64,000 bases of DNA from Tetradesmus obliquus (Eukaryota; Chlorophyta; Chlorophyceae; Sphaeropleales; Scenedesmaceae). The notes under the pieces are model-generated. The model had not been told where the DNA came from and made no database searches. It worked only from the letters and a program-made list of their open reading frames with translations. The stretch is from contig CP126200.1 of the NCBI GenBank assembly GCA_030272155.1, forward strand, positions 620,001 through 684,000, in the 5' to 3' direction. This document shows, piece by piece, positions 34,649 through 48,129 of this stretch (positions are counted from its first letter, which is position 1; each line of letters begins with the position of its first letter). The position numbers and the translations under genes are program-made.

Positions 34649-35931
34649 CGCTCACCAGCCACGCCTCCATGGCCCTGTCTATGCTGCGCCGCTGCTGCTC
34701 CTCCGCAGAGATGCCCACAGCCTGCTCAGCGGCCCCCGCCAGGTCATCAGCACTGCCCTGCAGCACATCAATGTCAACAATTAGGTGTTGTCTCGAAGTT
34801 GTTGCTGCAATCGAAAGGTGGCACAACATGCGACGCGCTGCGACGCAGTGCTCGCCAGCAGCACCAGCATTCGCACCACATGCTACTGCCTGGCAGCTGC
34901 TGACTGCTGCTGTTGCTGAATCCCAGTCCTGCAAGCAAGGAGTGCTGAAATAAGCAGGCCCCTGGCAGCAGCAGCAGCAGCAGCACGCACCGCCGCCCCA
35001 CTCAGCTGCAGCTGCTCCTCTGCCAGGCCACACAATGTTATGCGCTGCGATGAGTGCCTGACAGGTACCTGACAATGGCTGCTGTTGCTAGTCCTGCAAC
35101 AAGCAGTGCTACATCACCACAAAAGCTCCAGAAAACTATGGCAGCAGCAGCACGCACCGCCGCCCCGCTCAGCTGCAGCTGCTCCTCTGCCAGGTCCAGC
35201 AGGCGGCGCGGCACCTGGAAGTACCTGCAGGAGCCAGAGCGGAAGAACAAAACATATTTATGGCACACATTAACATAATACAGAATACTGCCAAGCCCAA
35301 ACTGCATTTCCTGGCTCTAGCTGCGTGTTGCAGCCGGCCCACACCCCATGCACTGTCAGCCTAATTGTAGCCTGCAGCAATGGACATGCTGCGCTACAGC
35401 CAGAAGAGCACGGCCTTGGTCACTCCTCAGCAAGGTACATTGCAGAGGTAGCTGCAGGAGGTAGGCAGATGCGTTCTATAAACTGCCGGGCATTGTTTAT
35501 GCAGGTGATACTCATGTGGACGTCATGTGCAGCAGCAGTGTGAGTTGCACATGCAGCAGCAGCGCTCACCCAGGGCCATCAGGGTCCTCCTGCTGCAGCT
35601 TTACTCCGCATCCTGAGCAATAGCTAGGCAGTCTGATCTTTAACAGCTGAGCCAAGCGGAGGCCTGAAACCTGCTGATAGTCTTCCGGCTGTGTCGGCTT
35701 GTCATTGCTGCTCACTGCTGCAGCACAGACGTGGCTGCACGACCGATGCAAGAAGGCTTCCCGAGCAAAACTGCCGGTGTTGAAACTTGCATTGACTGAG
35801 CGATTGGTTTGGATTGGAATGCGTAGCAGCTGGCGCGATACTGCTGCTGGCGGGCCTAGGCGTGCAGCACTGTTGCTGCCTGCATGCAGGTGGCTCCGTA
35901 AGCGCATGATTGTTCGAAAACCCCTCAGCAT
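30942..35931 (-). CDS. BPG2: Circularly permuted plastid GTPase, BPG2/YqeH/NOA1 family
   Basis: Ten minus-strand exons join in phase: 35931-35570, 35224-35158, 34757-34656, 34207-34098, 33760-33703, 33416-33316, 32997-32809, 32547-32405, 32186-31656 and 31468-30942, giving about 729 residues. The N terminus (MLRGFRTIMRLRSHLHAG) is basic and Ser/Ala-rich, like an organelle transit peptide. A split zinc ribbon has CSGC at 105-108 and CARC at 204-207. GTPase motifs come in permuted order: VDVWDFDGS, G4 NKFD near 309, G5 SAL near 343, G1 GAQNAGKSS near 374-382, a PVPGTT G2 block, G3 DTPG at 427-430. The C-terminal domain carries an acidic then Ser/Arg/Gly-rich tail. Plant BPG2 acts in chloroplast rRNA processing and ribosome maturation; that role is inferred here. 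An alternative start is the Met at 35907. Confidence 0.88.
31469..31491 (-). repeat. CTG microsatellite at the last BPG2-like 3' splice site
   Basis: On the coding (minus) strand a run of CTG units ends in GCAG directly before the final exon at 31468. Confidence 0.7.
34983..35036 (-). repeat. Partial copy of the end of BPG2-like exon 2
   Basis: The last ~45 bases of exon 2 (codons for EEQLQLSGAA) and its GTGCGTGCTGC donor are repeated about 170 bases into the following intron. The copy is nearly identical, with one change in the Ser-Gly region. Confidence 0.85.
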
Positions 35932-37401
35932 GCAAACGGGTGTGAATTCAACAATAGCTGCATAAGGGACGCATGCACGGTGTGAGGTGCAAGGAAAAGG
36001 CTGTGTCCAATCTTCCGATGGCAACTTCCCACAGTCTGCAAAAACGCCTTCACGAAGACCAGTTGAAGCTATTACAGACAAGGAGACGTAGCCGTTCATG
36101 CGACCTGCCCAATGAGACAGCTCACTGAAAACCCTTGTTAAAAAGTGGCAACTGCTCATTTGAACCAGCAGCCAGAACCCTCTGCATGTGCCTAGGCACA
36201 ACCAGCCAAAGGCATACGTCACCACACGCAACAACGGCTAAACTACACATGGTACGTTTGCGCGCGACAACATACTGTAAGTGCGGAGGGTATGCAGGCC
36301 CAAGTACACCGCCATGGTGCAGCCCGCCGAACACAGCTGACAGCAACAAGCATCAAAGATGATGATATGAGTGGCCCCAGAACGCTCAAAGGGGCTTTAG
36401 AGCTGCAGCCAAACTCTGCCTGGTTAGCATGATGCCTTATACCGCATGTGTGGCATTAGTAGTGCGGCACTACTTTGACAACAGACACTGGTGTCCCATG
36501 TGCAGCCCACTGGGCTACAGCTGCTCGGCCAGACAATGCCATTCAGTCTGGGCTAGCAGACAATGCCACTCACTGCTGCAGCACGATATACAATCATCCT
36601 GACACGTTACATGCGCTGCTAGCCGCCGGGGTCACATATGCATCCCAACCACTAGAGTCCTAAGCCTGTGCTACTGCAGCGCCTAAGTATCTGCTGCGCC
36701 TCCATTCACAATGGAAGCAGCCCGATGCTATGCTATACATCGTTGTGCATTGTGATCGCAACGATCCCCATCCATCGGCTTAAAAAGCCAAGGTGATCCC
36801 CGATCATTAGCCAAACAAGAACGAGACACATCATGGCTGGCTTCTATGTGCACATAAAGACAACCAGGCACTGCAGGGCACCAAGAGCTGTGCATGTTGC
36901 GCCTCACGCAATGCGCGTGTGAGCAGGCTGCATCAACTCCGGTGCATCCAAAAAAAATTCAAACCCTCCAAACCTGCATGCTTAGCCTAAGCGCCACTGC
37001 ACACAATGTGCTGAGCATGCAAGGGCAAGCACAGGACGCTGCTGCTAGTAGTCATGGCACCCAAGGCCTGTGAAACTGGGCAGCATGGGCTGTGCGGCCT
37101 GGGTCAGCAGCCCAGGCACACCCGCTTGACCGACATGCTGCCTGGTGTACCAAGGGACATGCACCTGCATAGCCCTGCTGCAGCAGGCATGTTGCTGGGG
37201 CTGCCACTGACTGAGCATGACGCAGACAGCCTGTGCCAAGCATCATCGGCATCAGCATCACACAAATGCAGCAGCTGTTGGCCGTGCCTGCGCCAAAGCT
37301 TGCTGCACACCACAAGAGCAGCTGTCATTGGGAGAGCTGCCAAAATGGTGGTGGTGGCGGTGGTGCTGCTGGTTTGCTGCTGCTGCTGCTGCTGGCACGC
37401 C
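35932..37401. other. Intergenic region between BPG2-like and DUF2009 genes
   Basis: Both neighbours are on the minus strand. The stretch next to 35931 is the BPG2-like 5' UTR and promoter; the stretch next to 37402 is the DUF2009 3' UTR. I see no supported gene. Confidence 0.4.
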
Positions 37402-40400
37402 TCACTTCCAGTCACCGTCAAAGCCCACAAAGCCGGCCAGCCGGAAAATGGGGTAGTAGGGCTGCGGGGAGAGGAGCACAGCAGAGCAGCAGGTGAATAA
37501 TGGCATTGCATCGTATTCAGGTTCAAGGCAAGCCAGCAACTGCAAAGAATACAGACACTATCAGCAGCCCTGCACACGAGCACCATGCAGTTAATGTGGC
37601 AGAAGCACACTAGTGACCCAAGCAGTCGCCAGCACTGCACCAATTGGTTGAAGTCCCGCAAAACGATGCAGTACCCCGGCCAGCTAGCTCCTGAACAGTG
37701 TACAGTTCCAAGAACCACAAATACAAAAGCACTGCAACAGCACGCTTGCGCCTCAGCCTGCCCTGGTCCTCACCTTCTTCTCCACCTTGCTGCACCAGTT
37801 CCACGCGCTGGTCAGGCGGCCGTCGATGCAGCTGCCAGCGTCAAAGAAGTTCTGCGGCAAGAGGGACAAAAGCAGCACGAAACAGCAGCAGCGCAGCAGC
37901 ACCGAGGAGCCGCATCAGGACATGGGACCCAGCAGTAAATCAGCCAGGCAGCAGCCGCACCTGACAGCACCATACATGCAACTGCCTGCTGCCAAACATG
38001 CATAAGCTGGCCCATATTCTGCAGCTGCCATTCACGTTTTCTCATACACTGCTGCAGGCCCTGCCTGCTGAAAAACCATGCATATCCACAGGTGCACAGA
38101 TGGCCACCCCAACAGCCACCGCCTTGCATCAAACGGCGACTCTCAAAGCCAGTGTCCAGGCACGGCAACAGCCACCTTCCCCTGGCCAATACAACCAAGC
38201 GGCACTCACGTCAGCGCTGCGGCCATCAAAGGCACGCCTGCATAAGTCCGAGAAGATGGCCTTGCAGGCATGCTGCCGGTACACTGCTGCACAAAGCCCT
38301 GCCTGCTTGACAGACGTACATGTTCAGGAAGGCTAACGACAGCACAACAGCCACCGGCTGCCAATCAACGGCCCCTCATGCAGCATGTCATCAACAGACA
38401 GCAACAGCCACCCGTACTTCTCCCTGACAAAACCAAACCGCTTCTACTCACGTCAGCGCCGCTGCCGTCAAAGGCGTGCCTGCAGAAGTCGGTGAGGATG
38501 GCCTTGCGAGCTGCCTCCACGCTGCCAAACACGGAGCTGATGTAGGCCCCAAGCTGAGGGTTCTGGCCTAGCCGCGGCAGCTCGTCCAGCACCAGCACCA
38601 CGGGGTTCAGGATCTGGGGCACCTGTTGCGTGACAAGTTACATAACACATGACCTAGGGGTGAGAAATCATTTGTGATAGTGATGTAGGCCCCAAGCTGA
38701 AGGTTCTGCCCCAGCCGCAGCAGCTCGTCCAGCACCAGCACCACGGGGTTCAGGATCTGGGGCACCTGTTACATGACACGTTAAATAACACGTTACATGA
38801 TATGTAATAAACATACAAGCAAACAGGAACATACGACGTTATGATGAACAAGCCGTTGCCAGGGATAATTGATTTGGAAGACAGCAGCTATGCAATGAAC
38901 AAGCCGCACTCAGGCTTGTGCACAGCACACGCAGCAGAGAACTGGCACAACCACAACCCCGACCCCAAACCCTGAAAACAGCGCACCTGCGTGTACTTGT
39001 TGAGGAAGAAGAGCGCGTTGGGCACGTTGTGGTCGCCAAGGTGCACCACGCTGCTGCCTACCCAGCCGCCGATGGCTTGCTGGCAGCGGCCCAGGATGCC
39101 GCTCATGGCGCGGGACACGCCGGGCGCACCCTGTGGGCAGAAAAGCAAGCAGGGCGGCAACACATGCGCGGTCAGATACACAGGCAGCATGGTCAGGCCC
39201 GCTGGCAGCGGCCCAGGATGCCGCTCATGGCGCGGGACACGCCGGGCGCACCCTGCAGGAAAAGGCAGTGCGGCACACATGCAAAGCAGTGAGATAAGAA
39301 GCTGACATGGCGCAGGACACGCCGGGGGCACCCTGCAGGAAATAAGCAGTGCGGCACACATGCAAAGCAGTGAGATAAGAAGCTGACATGGCGCGGGACA
39401 CGCCAGATGCACCCTGATGGCAGAAAGAAAACAAGCAGTGCAGCAACACGTGCGTGGTGGCATATGCCAGAGGCGCAGGATGCCGCTCATGGCGCGAGAC
39501 ACGCCGGGGGCACCCTGGCAGAAACAGGAACACAGGACGAAAACAGGCCAGATGCGAACATTGCCGGGAGAAAGGGCGGTGTTGGCGATCATGTGCAGGA
39601 TGCCGCTCAAGGCGCAAAACACGCCAGGGACACTCTGGCAAGACGCCAAGCACCGAAGTAGCGCGTGCAAGACAGCATGGTCAGACAGAGGCAGGCACGG
39701 CTCAGGTCAAGATTTGCCGGCAGGTCGTCCTCACCTGCACGTGATTGAGCCCCTGCCATGTGTCGCACAGCCTGTGGGCACAGCGCAAACCCCCATGCCC
39801 CGGCACACCACAGCACTTGCTTGACCAGCAGCTCTGTTGTCCGCCTTTGCATCAAGAAAACTTGCTGCTGATGCTTGTCAACTCACCTGCACGCGGTTGA
39901 GGCCCTGGCCCGTGTCGCACAGCCTGTAGCCTGATTGTAAACCCCCATCGCCAGAGAGACCACAGCACTTGCTGTGGCCATGAGTAGCACAGGCAGCTGG
40001 CAGCCATCATTACACAGCAAGCTGGCTATCGAACCCAAACGCAACCTTTGTACCGCAGCTGACCTGCACGCGGTTGAGGCCCTGGCCCGTGTCGCACAGC
40101 CTGTAGCCACAGCGCAAACCCCATGCCCAGGCAAACCACAGCAGTTGCTTGGCCAGCCGCTCTGCTGGCCGCCTTTGCATTAAGAAAAGTTGCTGCTGAT
40201 GCTTGTCAACTCACCTGCACGCGGTTGAGGCCCTGGCCTGTGTCGCACAGCCTGTAGCCGGCCCCCTGCCGCAGCATGTCCTGCTCAGCCAGGTACCACA
40301 GCTTGAACATGTCGCTGCTGATCTCACGCCACAGCGTGAGGCTCTGCAGCACATAATTGTACTGCCTGCGGGGGCGGTACATTGGGTCAGCGACAGCAGC

Positions 40401-41474
40401 AGCAGTGCCATTCAGTGTGAGGTTCTGCAGCACGCAGTTGTACTGCCTGCAGGGGCGGTACAAGGTGGTACAACGCAGTACAACGAGTCAGCAGGGAGGT
40501 ACCACAATATTAAACATGCCGCTGCTGATCTCACGCCACAGTGTCAGGCTCTGCAGCACGTAGTCGTACTGCCTGCAGGGGCGGTACAAGGCGGTACAAT
40601 GGCAGTGAAGTGAGTCTGCATGGAGATACCGCAGCTTGAACATGTGCTGCTGATCTCCCGCCACAGCGTGAGGCTCTGCAGCACATAATTGTACTGCCTG
40701 CGGGGGCGGTGCAATGCCAGTAGTGGCAGTACAACCATTCAGCACGGAGGTACCACAGTTGCAAACATATCGCTGCCGATCTCCCGCCACAGCGTGAAGC
40801 TCTGCAGCACATAGTTGTACTGCCTGCAGGGGCAGGGCACGGCTGTACAAATGAGTAAGCCGCGGTGGCACATCCTTGACAAACTGCACCACCACTGAGC
40901 GGCTAGTTGATAAGCTTGACCGCAACAGCGACTGTAAGGTGCGGTTTGAAACACGCACACCCAACTCAACCTGCGACGCTGCTGCTAAAGCCCCATGTAA
41001 AACAACGCACCCGCACATGCTCATCGCTCATACACAGAGCCGCGGCCCGCCCGCCAAGATGGTGACTCCAAGTTTAGAAACAAACAGTGCTGAACACAAG
41101 CAGCCAACGTAACACACTACTGACCGCCCGTGGCTGTGTGTGAGGCGCGTGCTGCCTCTGCCTCCCGTGATGGCCACCCAAACATCCTCAATCACTGCTG
41201 TGCACCAGCCCCATGTGCACACAATACTCACCACTCATGGCTGTGCGTGAGGCGTGCGCTGGCTCTGCCTCCCGTGATGCCCACCCAACCATAATCAACC
41301 GCTTCTCAACGCCAGCCGCGAATGCAGCTGCAGGTGCTCACCGCTCGTGGCTGTGTGTGAGCCGCGCCCCGCCGCGCCCGCCTGTGATGGCCAGGCTGCC
41401 GCCCTCCTCGTAGCTGTCAGGCCTGAATGTGGCAGTGAAGTACTGGATCATGCGGTCAATGGGGTCCCTGCAGC

Positions 41475-41507
<33 letters not shown>

Positions 41508-44500
41508 GGCAGAACCAGCAGCAGCGGCAGTATGGAAGCGGAGTGCTGGTGAAGTACTGGTGAAGTACTGGATGATGCGGTCACCAAATGGGTCCCCTGC
41601 TGCCGCTGCAGCAGCAGCGAGCGCAACTGTCTCGCGGATTCATGGTTGGGGGTGGGGTGCCAGCAGCGCTGGAGCCTGATGAACAGGGCATCAGCAAGCG
41701 GCAGCTACTGCACACACTATGCAACAAAACGCTGCATCATACAGTTCTGCTGGCCACGACAGCCAGCCGGCTGTTGGCTATAGCAGCCAGCCATGCTGCT
41801 GCTGCAGCACCGGTCACTGTTGAAGAGCAGGTAGCTGTTGTCAGAGCCTGCTGCAGGTGCACTGCAGCCAGTGGATACGTCGTAACACAACGGCATACCA
41901 AGCACGGCGCTCACCTGTTGAAGAGCAGGTAGCTGTTGTTGTCGCTGGTGGAGTAGATGGCTGACAGGATCTCGTCCTCAGTGAGGCCCGCGTGCCTGCA
42001 GCAGATGAAGTAGACACAAAGACAATGGGTGGTGTGTGCAACTGGTTAACATTTGACTCATGGAGTAAATGGCCGACGGGATCTCGTTTTCAGTGAGGCC
42101 GGCGTGCCTGCAGCAGGATATGTAGAGACACGTTTTCCACAAAGCGATGTTTTTCAATGCCGGGTCCTGACTGGTGTAGCGCACTGCCTACAGCAACAAG
42201 CACGCTAGCAAACTCCCACAGTCCGGACCGCTACAGACGAATTGTTCTAGCGGTGTCACGTACTTGTACTTCCGTGCCAGCGTCTGCCGCGCGGACTCCT
42301 TGCGCTTGATGTCCCGCTGCACCAGCGCCCGCGGCCGCTCGCCAGCCACGATCTCAGCAGTGGCCACCTGCGGCGTAAGCATCAACAGCAGCAGCAGCAG
42401 CACCAGCGCTTAGTGTGCCGCTGTCTGAAGGAGCGCGTGTGGCCGCTCGCCAGCCACGATCTCAGCAGTGGCCACCTGCGGTGTAAGCATCAACAGCAGC
42501 AGCAGCAGCAGCAGCACCAGCGCTTAGTGTGCCGCTGTCTGAAGGAGCGCGTGTGGCCGCTCGCCAGCCACGATCTCAGCAGTGGCCACCTGCGGTGTAA
42601 GCATCAACAGAAGCAACAGCAGCACCACTTAGTGTGCCGTTGTCTGCACCGGTGCCGCCGCGGCTCGCCAGCGACACTCTCGGCGGTGGCCACCTGCAGA
42701 CGACAGCCGCGTGATACAGCATGCACAGCAGAATGTGAGCAGGCTGGCAGTCTGGGTGGGACAGATGGCGCGATGCCTTCAGCTGTAAATCTCATGCGCT
42801 GACTTGTGCACAGACTCGGCTGTGCACTAGCTAGAAGACTGCAGACCTGCCACCCACATCCACAACCCCAGCCCCAAATCATCCCAACGACCCCAGGTGC
42901 CATCTTGATAATTGACTGCGCCTACATGGCGGGGCCCTAGAAAGATTGCAGAGGATCCTCTACTCCGGAGCAGCAATGCAGCCGTAACTGCTACGCATCT
43001 GACGGCAGTACGGTTCTGGCGTGGCACTGCCACGGCATCTGTGATGCTGCATTACAGCTCAAGCCTACACATCCTCGGCTATGAACCGTTTCACAGCCAA
43101 GTCAGCTGTGGCCTGACCAAAGTACTTGTTTATGCTTTACCGCATGAATCAGACAACAACAGAGGAAAGTAACCAGTCGAATGATTACAAGTGTGCATGC
43201 ACATGATCGCTGCTCCGTTCGCTGGATATCGTGCCAAATCCCACTGATTAAAAGGCCAGCCTTATTTAATGGCAATAACGCTGTGATTTGCTCTAAGATG
43301 TTGCAGTGTGTCGGACGCGGTTGGACGAACAGGCCTTGTTCACAAGCCTTGAAGGAGCAAATCTGCTCCAAAGCACTGCGGACAGTGCCAGTTGTAACTT
43401 ATACTGAAAATGATTGTGACAATAGCATGCATCAAAAGATTGCAAGGCGTTTGGAATACGTTGCTTGCTGACCAAGTCTGACGTGGATGGTTACGCACGG
43501 AGACATACACCCGTCCTACCGCTGTTAGTCGCCATGTACGTGCATTCAACAGAGAGCAGGATAATTGACAGAATCGCAGCATTTAAAAGGAGACATGGCA
43601 GCGACACGCAGCAGTGACTGGAGTGATCAGTCATGAACTTTGGTTCGAAGTTTGGTCACAGGTCATATCGATGAGATCTGCGGTGTCCGATAATAATAAA
43701 GCAACATTATCAACAAATGCAATTCGTTTTGTCGTGGTGTATCGTTGCGTATTCAGAAAGTTGTCAGTCGCACCTGCATTTCTTTCAGAATTGCACGCAG
43801 CGGGTTGGGCGTGACCATCGCTGCTCAGGTCGACACGACATCATCATTGATTGCGCACATTTGAACCGTTTCGAATGGCGCGTGCAGTCAACATACATCA
43901 ACAGCAGTAGAACAGTAAACGCGAGCATGCCGGTTCAACTTCCGCAAACGTCGCATATAGTAGCCCATACGGGCCCCGCCAAAAACAGTGGACGTCTCCC
44001 AGTGCTGCTGACGCCCCACCACACACCTCACAACCTACACCCGAAAAACACCACACCTCCAGCAGCCCCAACGCAATCAATCACACGTTCTTCCAGCAAG
44101 AGCTGAACCCAAAATTGGAGAGCCACTCCTAAACCACCTTCCTAACCAGTGAGTGCAAACCCACAAGCCAGGGCCAGATACGGCCAAAACCTCAAACTCA
44201 AAAGCACTTGCTTGGCAGGTCCCTTAATCGCTGATGGCCCTGAGCTGAACCACAGCGTCAGTGCGCCCCAACCCAAGCCCCCAAACCCCAAACCAAAACC
44301 CCAGGCACATCCCTCAACACAAAACCCTCAAACCCGTAAACCTCTGCAGCCCAAGATCCAAGCCGACCCCCAGCAGTGGTTCGTTCAGCAGCTTCGAAGC
44401 TGCTCCATGAGCCATTGTCGGAGGTCAATTGGGGTCTTGGGGTTCAGGGTTGAGGGTTTGAGGGCTTAATGCCTGGACCAGACACGCGTGCTGCTCCAAG

Positions 44501-45593
44501 AGGATGCGGCCCCCCACCCGCCCACACCCACCCACCCAGACACACATCAACAGCCTCAGACCTAAACCCCCAGCCTCCAAAACCCTCATAACCTCATTTT
44601 TCCAATCTCACCTTCAGCAGCGGGTCGTCCAGCAGCTCCAGGCGCCGGCATCCCTCGCCTCCTCGCCAACCCCAATCCCTGAACCCCAAAACCTACTTCA
44701 CCCTAAGAAACAGTCCACTCCGCCAGAGCCCGGGTGTGCCAGAGCCCGGGTCAAACTTGAACCCTCACCTCCAGCAGTGGGTCTTCCAGCAGCTCCAGGC
44801 GCCCTCTCACCTGCTTTCACAACCGCAGGCACAGCATCAAATTTTCAAACTCTGAAACCCTGCACCCCAAAACCCCAGCCTCACCTCCAGCAGCGGGTCG
44901 TCCAGAGCTCCAGGCGCCCCCGCTCCTCAAGGAAGGCCATCACCCCACACCAACCCTCAAACCCTCGGCACCCAAACCCCAGCCCCTTTCCACAACCCTT
45001 GGAACATGTCCACCCCCACCTCCAGCAGCGGGTCGTCCAGCAGCTCCAGGCGCCCCCGCTCCTCAAGGAAGGCAGCCACCGTGCGCAGAGGCCGCACGCA
45101 GCTGAACCCCAGCAGCTCCTGAACCCCCGGGTCGCTGCTGTCCATCAGCCTGCAGGCAGCAGCAGCTTTGTCTGTGAGTAAGCGGTGAGCGAAAGCCTGA
45201 GGCAGCAGCTGAACCCCAGCAGCTCCTGAACCCCGGGGTCTCTGCTGTCCATCAGCCCTGCGGCAAGTGACCATTTAATTTAAGGATTCGGACAGTAGAA
45301 GTGTGGTTGAGTGGGGAGGCTGTCGCCAGCCTATCCCTCTGCCAGCCGTCTGCTTGCCTATGGCTCGCCAGTCAAGTTGCGCTTGCATGTACATGAGCTT
45401 GCCGAACACGCTGCCCATACTGTTGATGTCATTAACTTGCAGCAGCAGCAGGCATGTCATTTGCTGCCAAGTCACACTCACATGTACATGAGCTTGCCAA
45501 ACTCGCTGCGCATCTTCTCCGGGTTCATGATCTTGTAGCGCCGCCCGATCTCAAACACGTCCTGGAAGAACTCCGCATTCTGTCATGCATTGG

Positions 45594-45637
<44 letters not shown>

Positions 45638-46732
45638 ACAGAGTCAGCACACATCACAAGTGCGATGCATGCCAGCTACAAACATTCAACCTCCAATAGC
45701 AGAGGTCCACAGCAGCCAGCTGTTGGCTAGTCTGCATGTCCCTTGGCGGCGCTGCAGCTGCTGAGGGCAGCTGCCAGATGCTGTCGCAGCTGCCCGTGTG
45801 ACTCCAGCTGCTATGTTGTATGGACCCCGCAAAGGGCTTAGTGTGCTGCAAGTCCTGCAGGGCCTAAGTCTGCTGCAATGCCTGCAATGCCTGCAGTGCC
45901 TGGCTGTGCTGGCAGCACGGCGGGGCCCACCTGCTCAAAGTCCCTGTCTGCCACCAGCTGCTGCCCCCGCTTGTAGTCCTGCGCCACCACCAGGCCTGCA
46001 AAGTAACACATTAGTATAGCCTGGTGTGAGTTTGCAGCGCAGACGCACGTTGCACACAGAGAAGCTAATGGCACACAAGCTGCAATGCCTGAACTGATTT
46101 GAAAACCATGTAGACAGATACAAGTATCTTGCAGCGCATCAACAGTTCTCGACCAATTGCCAGCGTCTGAGCGGCAGCTGCTGGCAATGGCAGATGAATC
46201 TGCCGCACATGGGATGCATGGCGCAGCTGCCGACTTGATGCACACCTGCTGCTGATGGCTTCCCGCTGCTGCTGCTGCTGCTGCTGCTGCCTGCCCTCAC
46301 CGCTCAAGATGGCGCAGAAGTCCTTGATCTGCGCGCGCATGCGGCTAGTGCTGCTGCTAGCTATCTGCTGCTGTTGCTGCTATGCTGGCTCTTGCGGCTC
46401 ACCGCTCAGTATGGCGCAGACGTCCTTGATCTGCGCGTGCATGCGGCCGGTCTTGCTGCTGCCTGCTGCTGCTGCTAGATATCTGCTGCTGCTGCTGCTG
46501 CCTTGCTGCAGCTGCTGGCTTGCTGCTGCTGCTGCTGCTGCTGCCTGTCCTCACCGCTCAGTATGGCGCAAATCCTTGATCTGCGCGTGCATGCGGCTAG
46601 TGCTGCTGCTAGCTATCTGCTGCTGTTGCTGCTATGCTGGCTCTTGCGGCTCACCGCTCAAGATGGCGCAGAAGTCCTTGATCTGCGCATGCATGCGGCT
46701 GGTCTTGCTGCGCCACGCAAGGATGTCCACCT

Positions 46733-46764
<32 letters not shown>

Positions 46765-47346
46765 GTAAGTCGTCACTTACAACCCAGCTTGCAGCAGCAC
46801 TGCCATCTGCTGGCTGTCGCTCACCGCTAATAGCTGCAGCATGCAGCAGAGGCTACTCAAAACATGATTCAAACATGATTTCAGCATGACATTGAGAGCC
46901 GCCTCCAGCAGCAGCAGGTCGCTGACTCCACATGCAGCAGCGCCGGTCAAACATCAATCAAGCACGCGTCACAAACAAACAACCGCCTGCTGCCCGCACC
47001 TTGTCTGTGTATTTGCTGGCGTTCAGTGCCGCCTCCAGCAGCCGCAGCTCTCACAAATCAAAAACACAAACTGCCAACAGCTACCAGCCAGCCAGCCAGC
47101 CAACAAGGCAGACGTCGCAGAAAGACATGGCAGACAGACATGGCAAGACCTTGCTCGCAACATTGCCGATTGAATGTCTGCAGCATGCAGCAGCGCGAGT
47201 AGAAACAGACAACATCAAACAAAGAACCGTGCAAACAGCCGCTCCTACCTTGTCTGTGTACTCGCTGACATTGAGCGCCGCCTCCAGCAGCCGCAGCAGC
47301 CGCCGCTCCTCCAGCTGCAACCGCAGCGGGATGTACCTGGCAACAA

Positions 47347-47396
<50 letters not shown>

Positions 47397-48095
47397 CCAA
47401 GGCACATGAGTGTCGAGTCAGCTGCCAACAGTCTGCCTGTCGCTAGTGCAGGACGCTGCCTCTGAAATCAGTCAAACCAATCAACCCAGTCAAACTGGTG
47501 AAACCAGTCAAACTGGTCAAAGAGTGAAACGCCCAGCAGCCCCAGCCGCAGCTTGCGCCTGATCACTCACTTGCAGCGCTCCCGGAAGCTCGTCCTGCCG
47601 CCTGCTGCCTGCTTGCCGCTGCTGCTGAGGCTGGTGCTGCTGCCCAGCTTGCGCTGTGACAGCGGCAGTGTCTCCATGCCCACCGGCAGTGCTGCTGCTA
47701 GTGCAGGGTCCACCTGCTGCTGGCTACCGTCTGCTGCTGTTGCTGCTGCGTCCTCGTCTTGTGAGCTGATTGGATCATCCTGCAGGAGACAGTCACACCG
47801 TGTGTTGCAGTGTAAAGGGGCGTCCGATAGAATGCCAGCACAGCAGTTTGAGCAGCTGCAGCAACTCAGCCACTGCACAGCAACATGCTCAAACGACACG
47901 CTGCAGCATGGCAGGATTCTCACAACCTCCAGATCTACAGACCAACAAAGCTGCTCACTCGCCAGGCTTCATGCCCAGCTGATGTTGGCCTGGATGCATG
48001 CTGCTTCTGAGAAGCACAGCATCTGCTGATTAGCTGTGCTGGATGCCCTTTACTGCTGTTCGCAACCACTGCAGCTGTCACCATGTGGCTCCTGC

Positions 48096-48129
<34 letters not shown>

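Noticed and set aside
44270..44600. True telomere or chromosome end
   Set aside because: The C-rich runs are irregular and lie within an intron of a complete gene.
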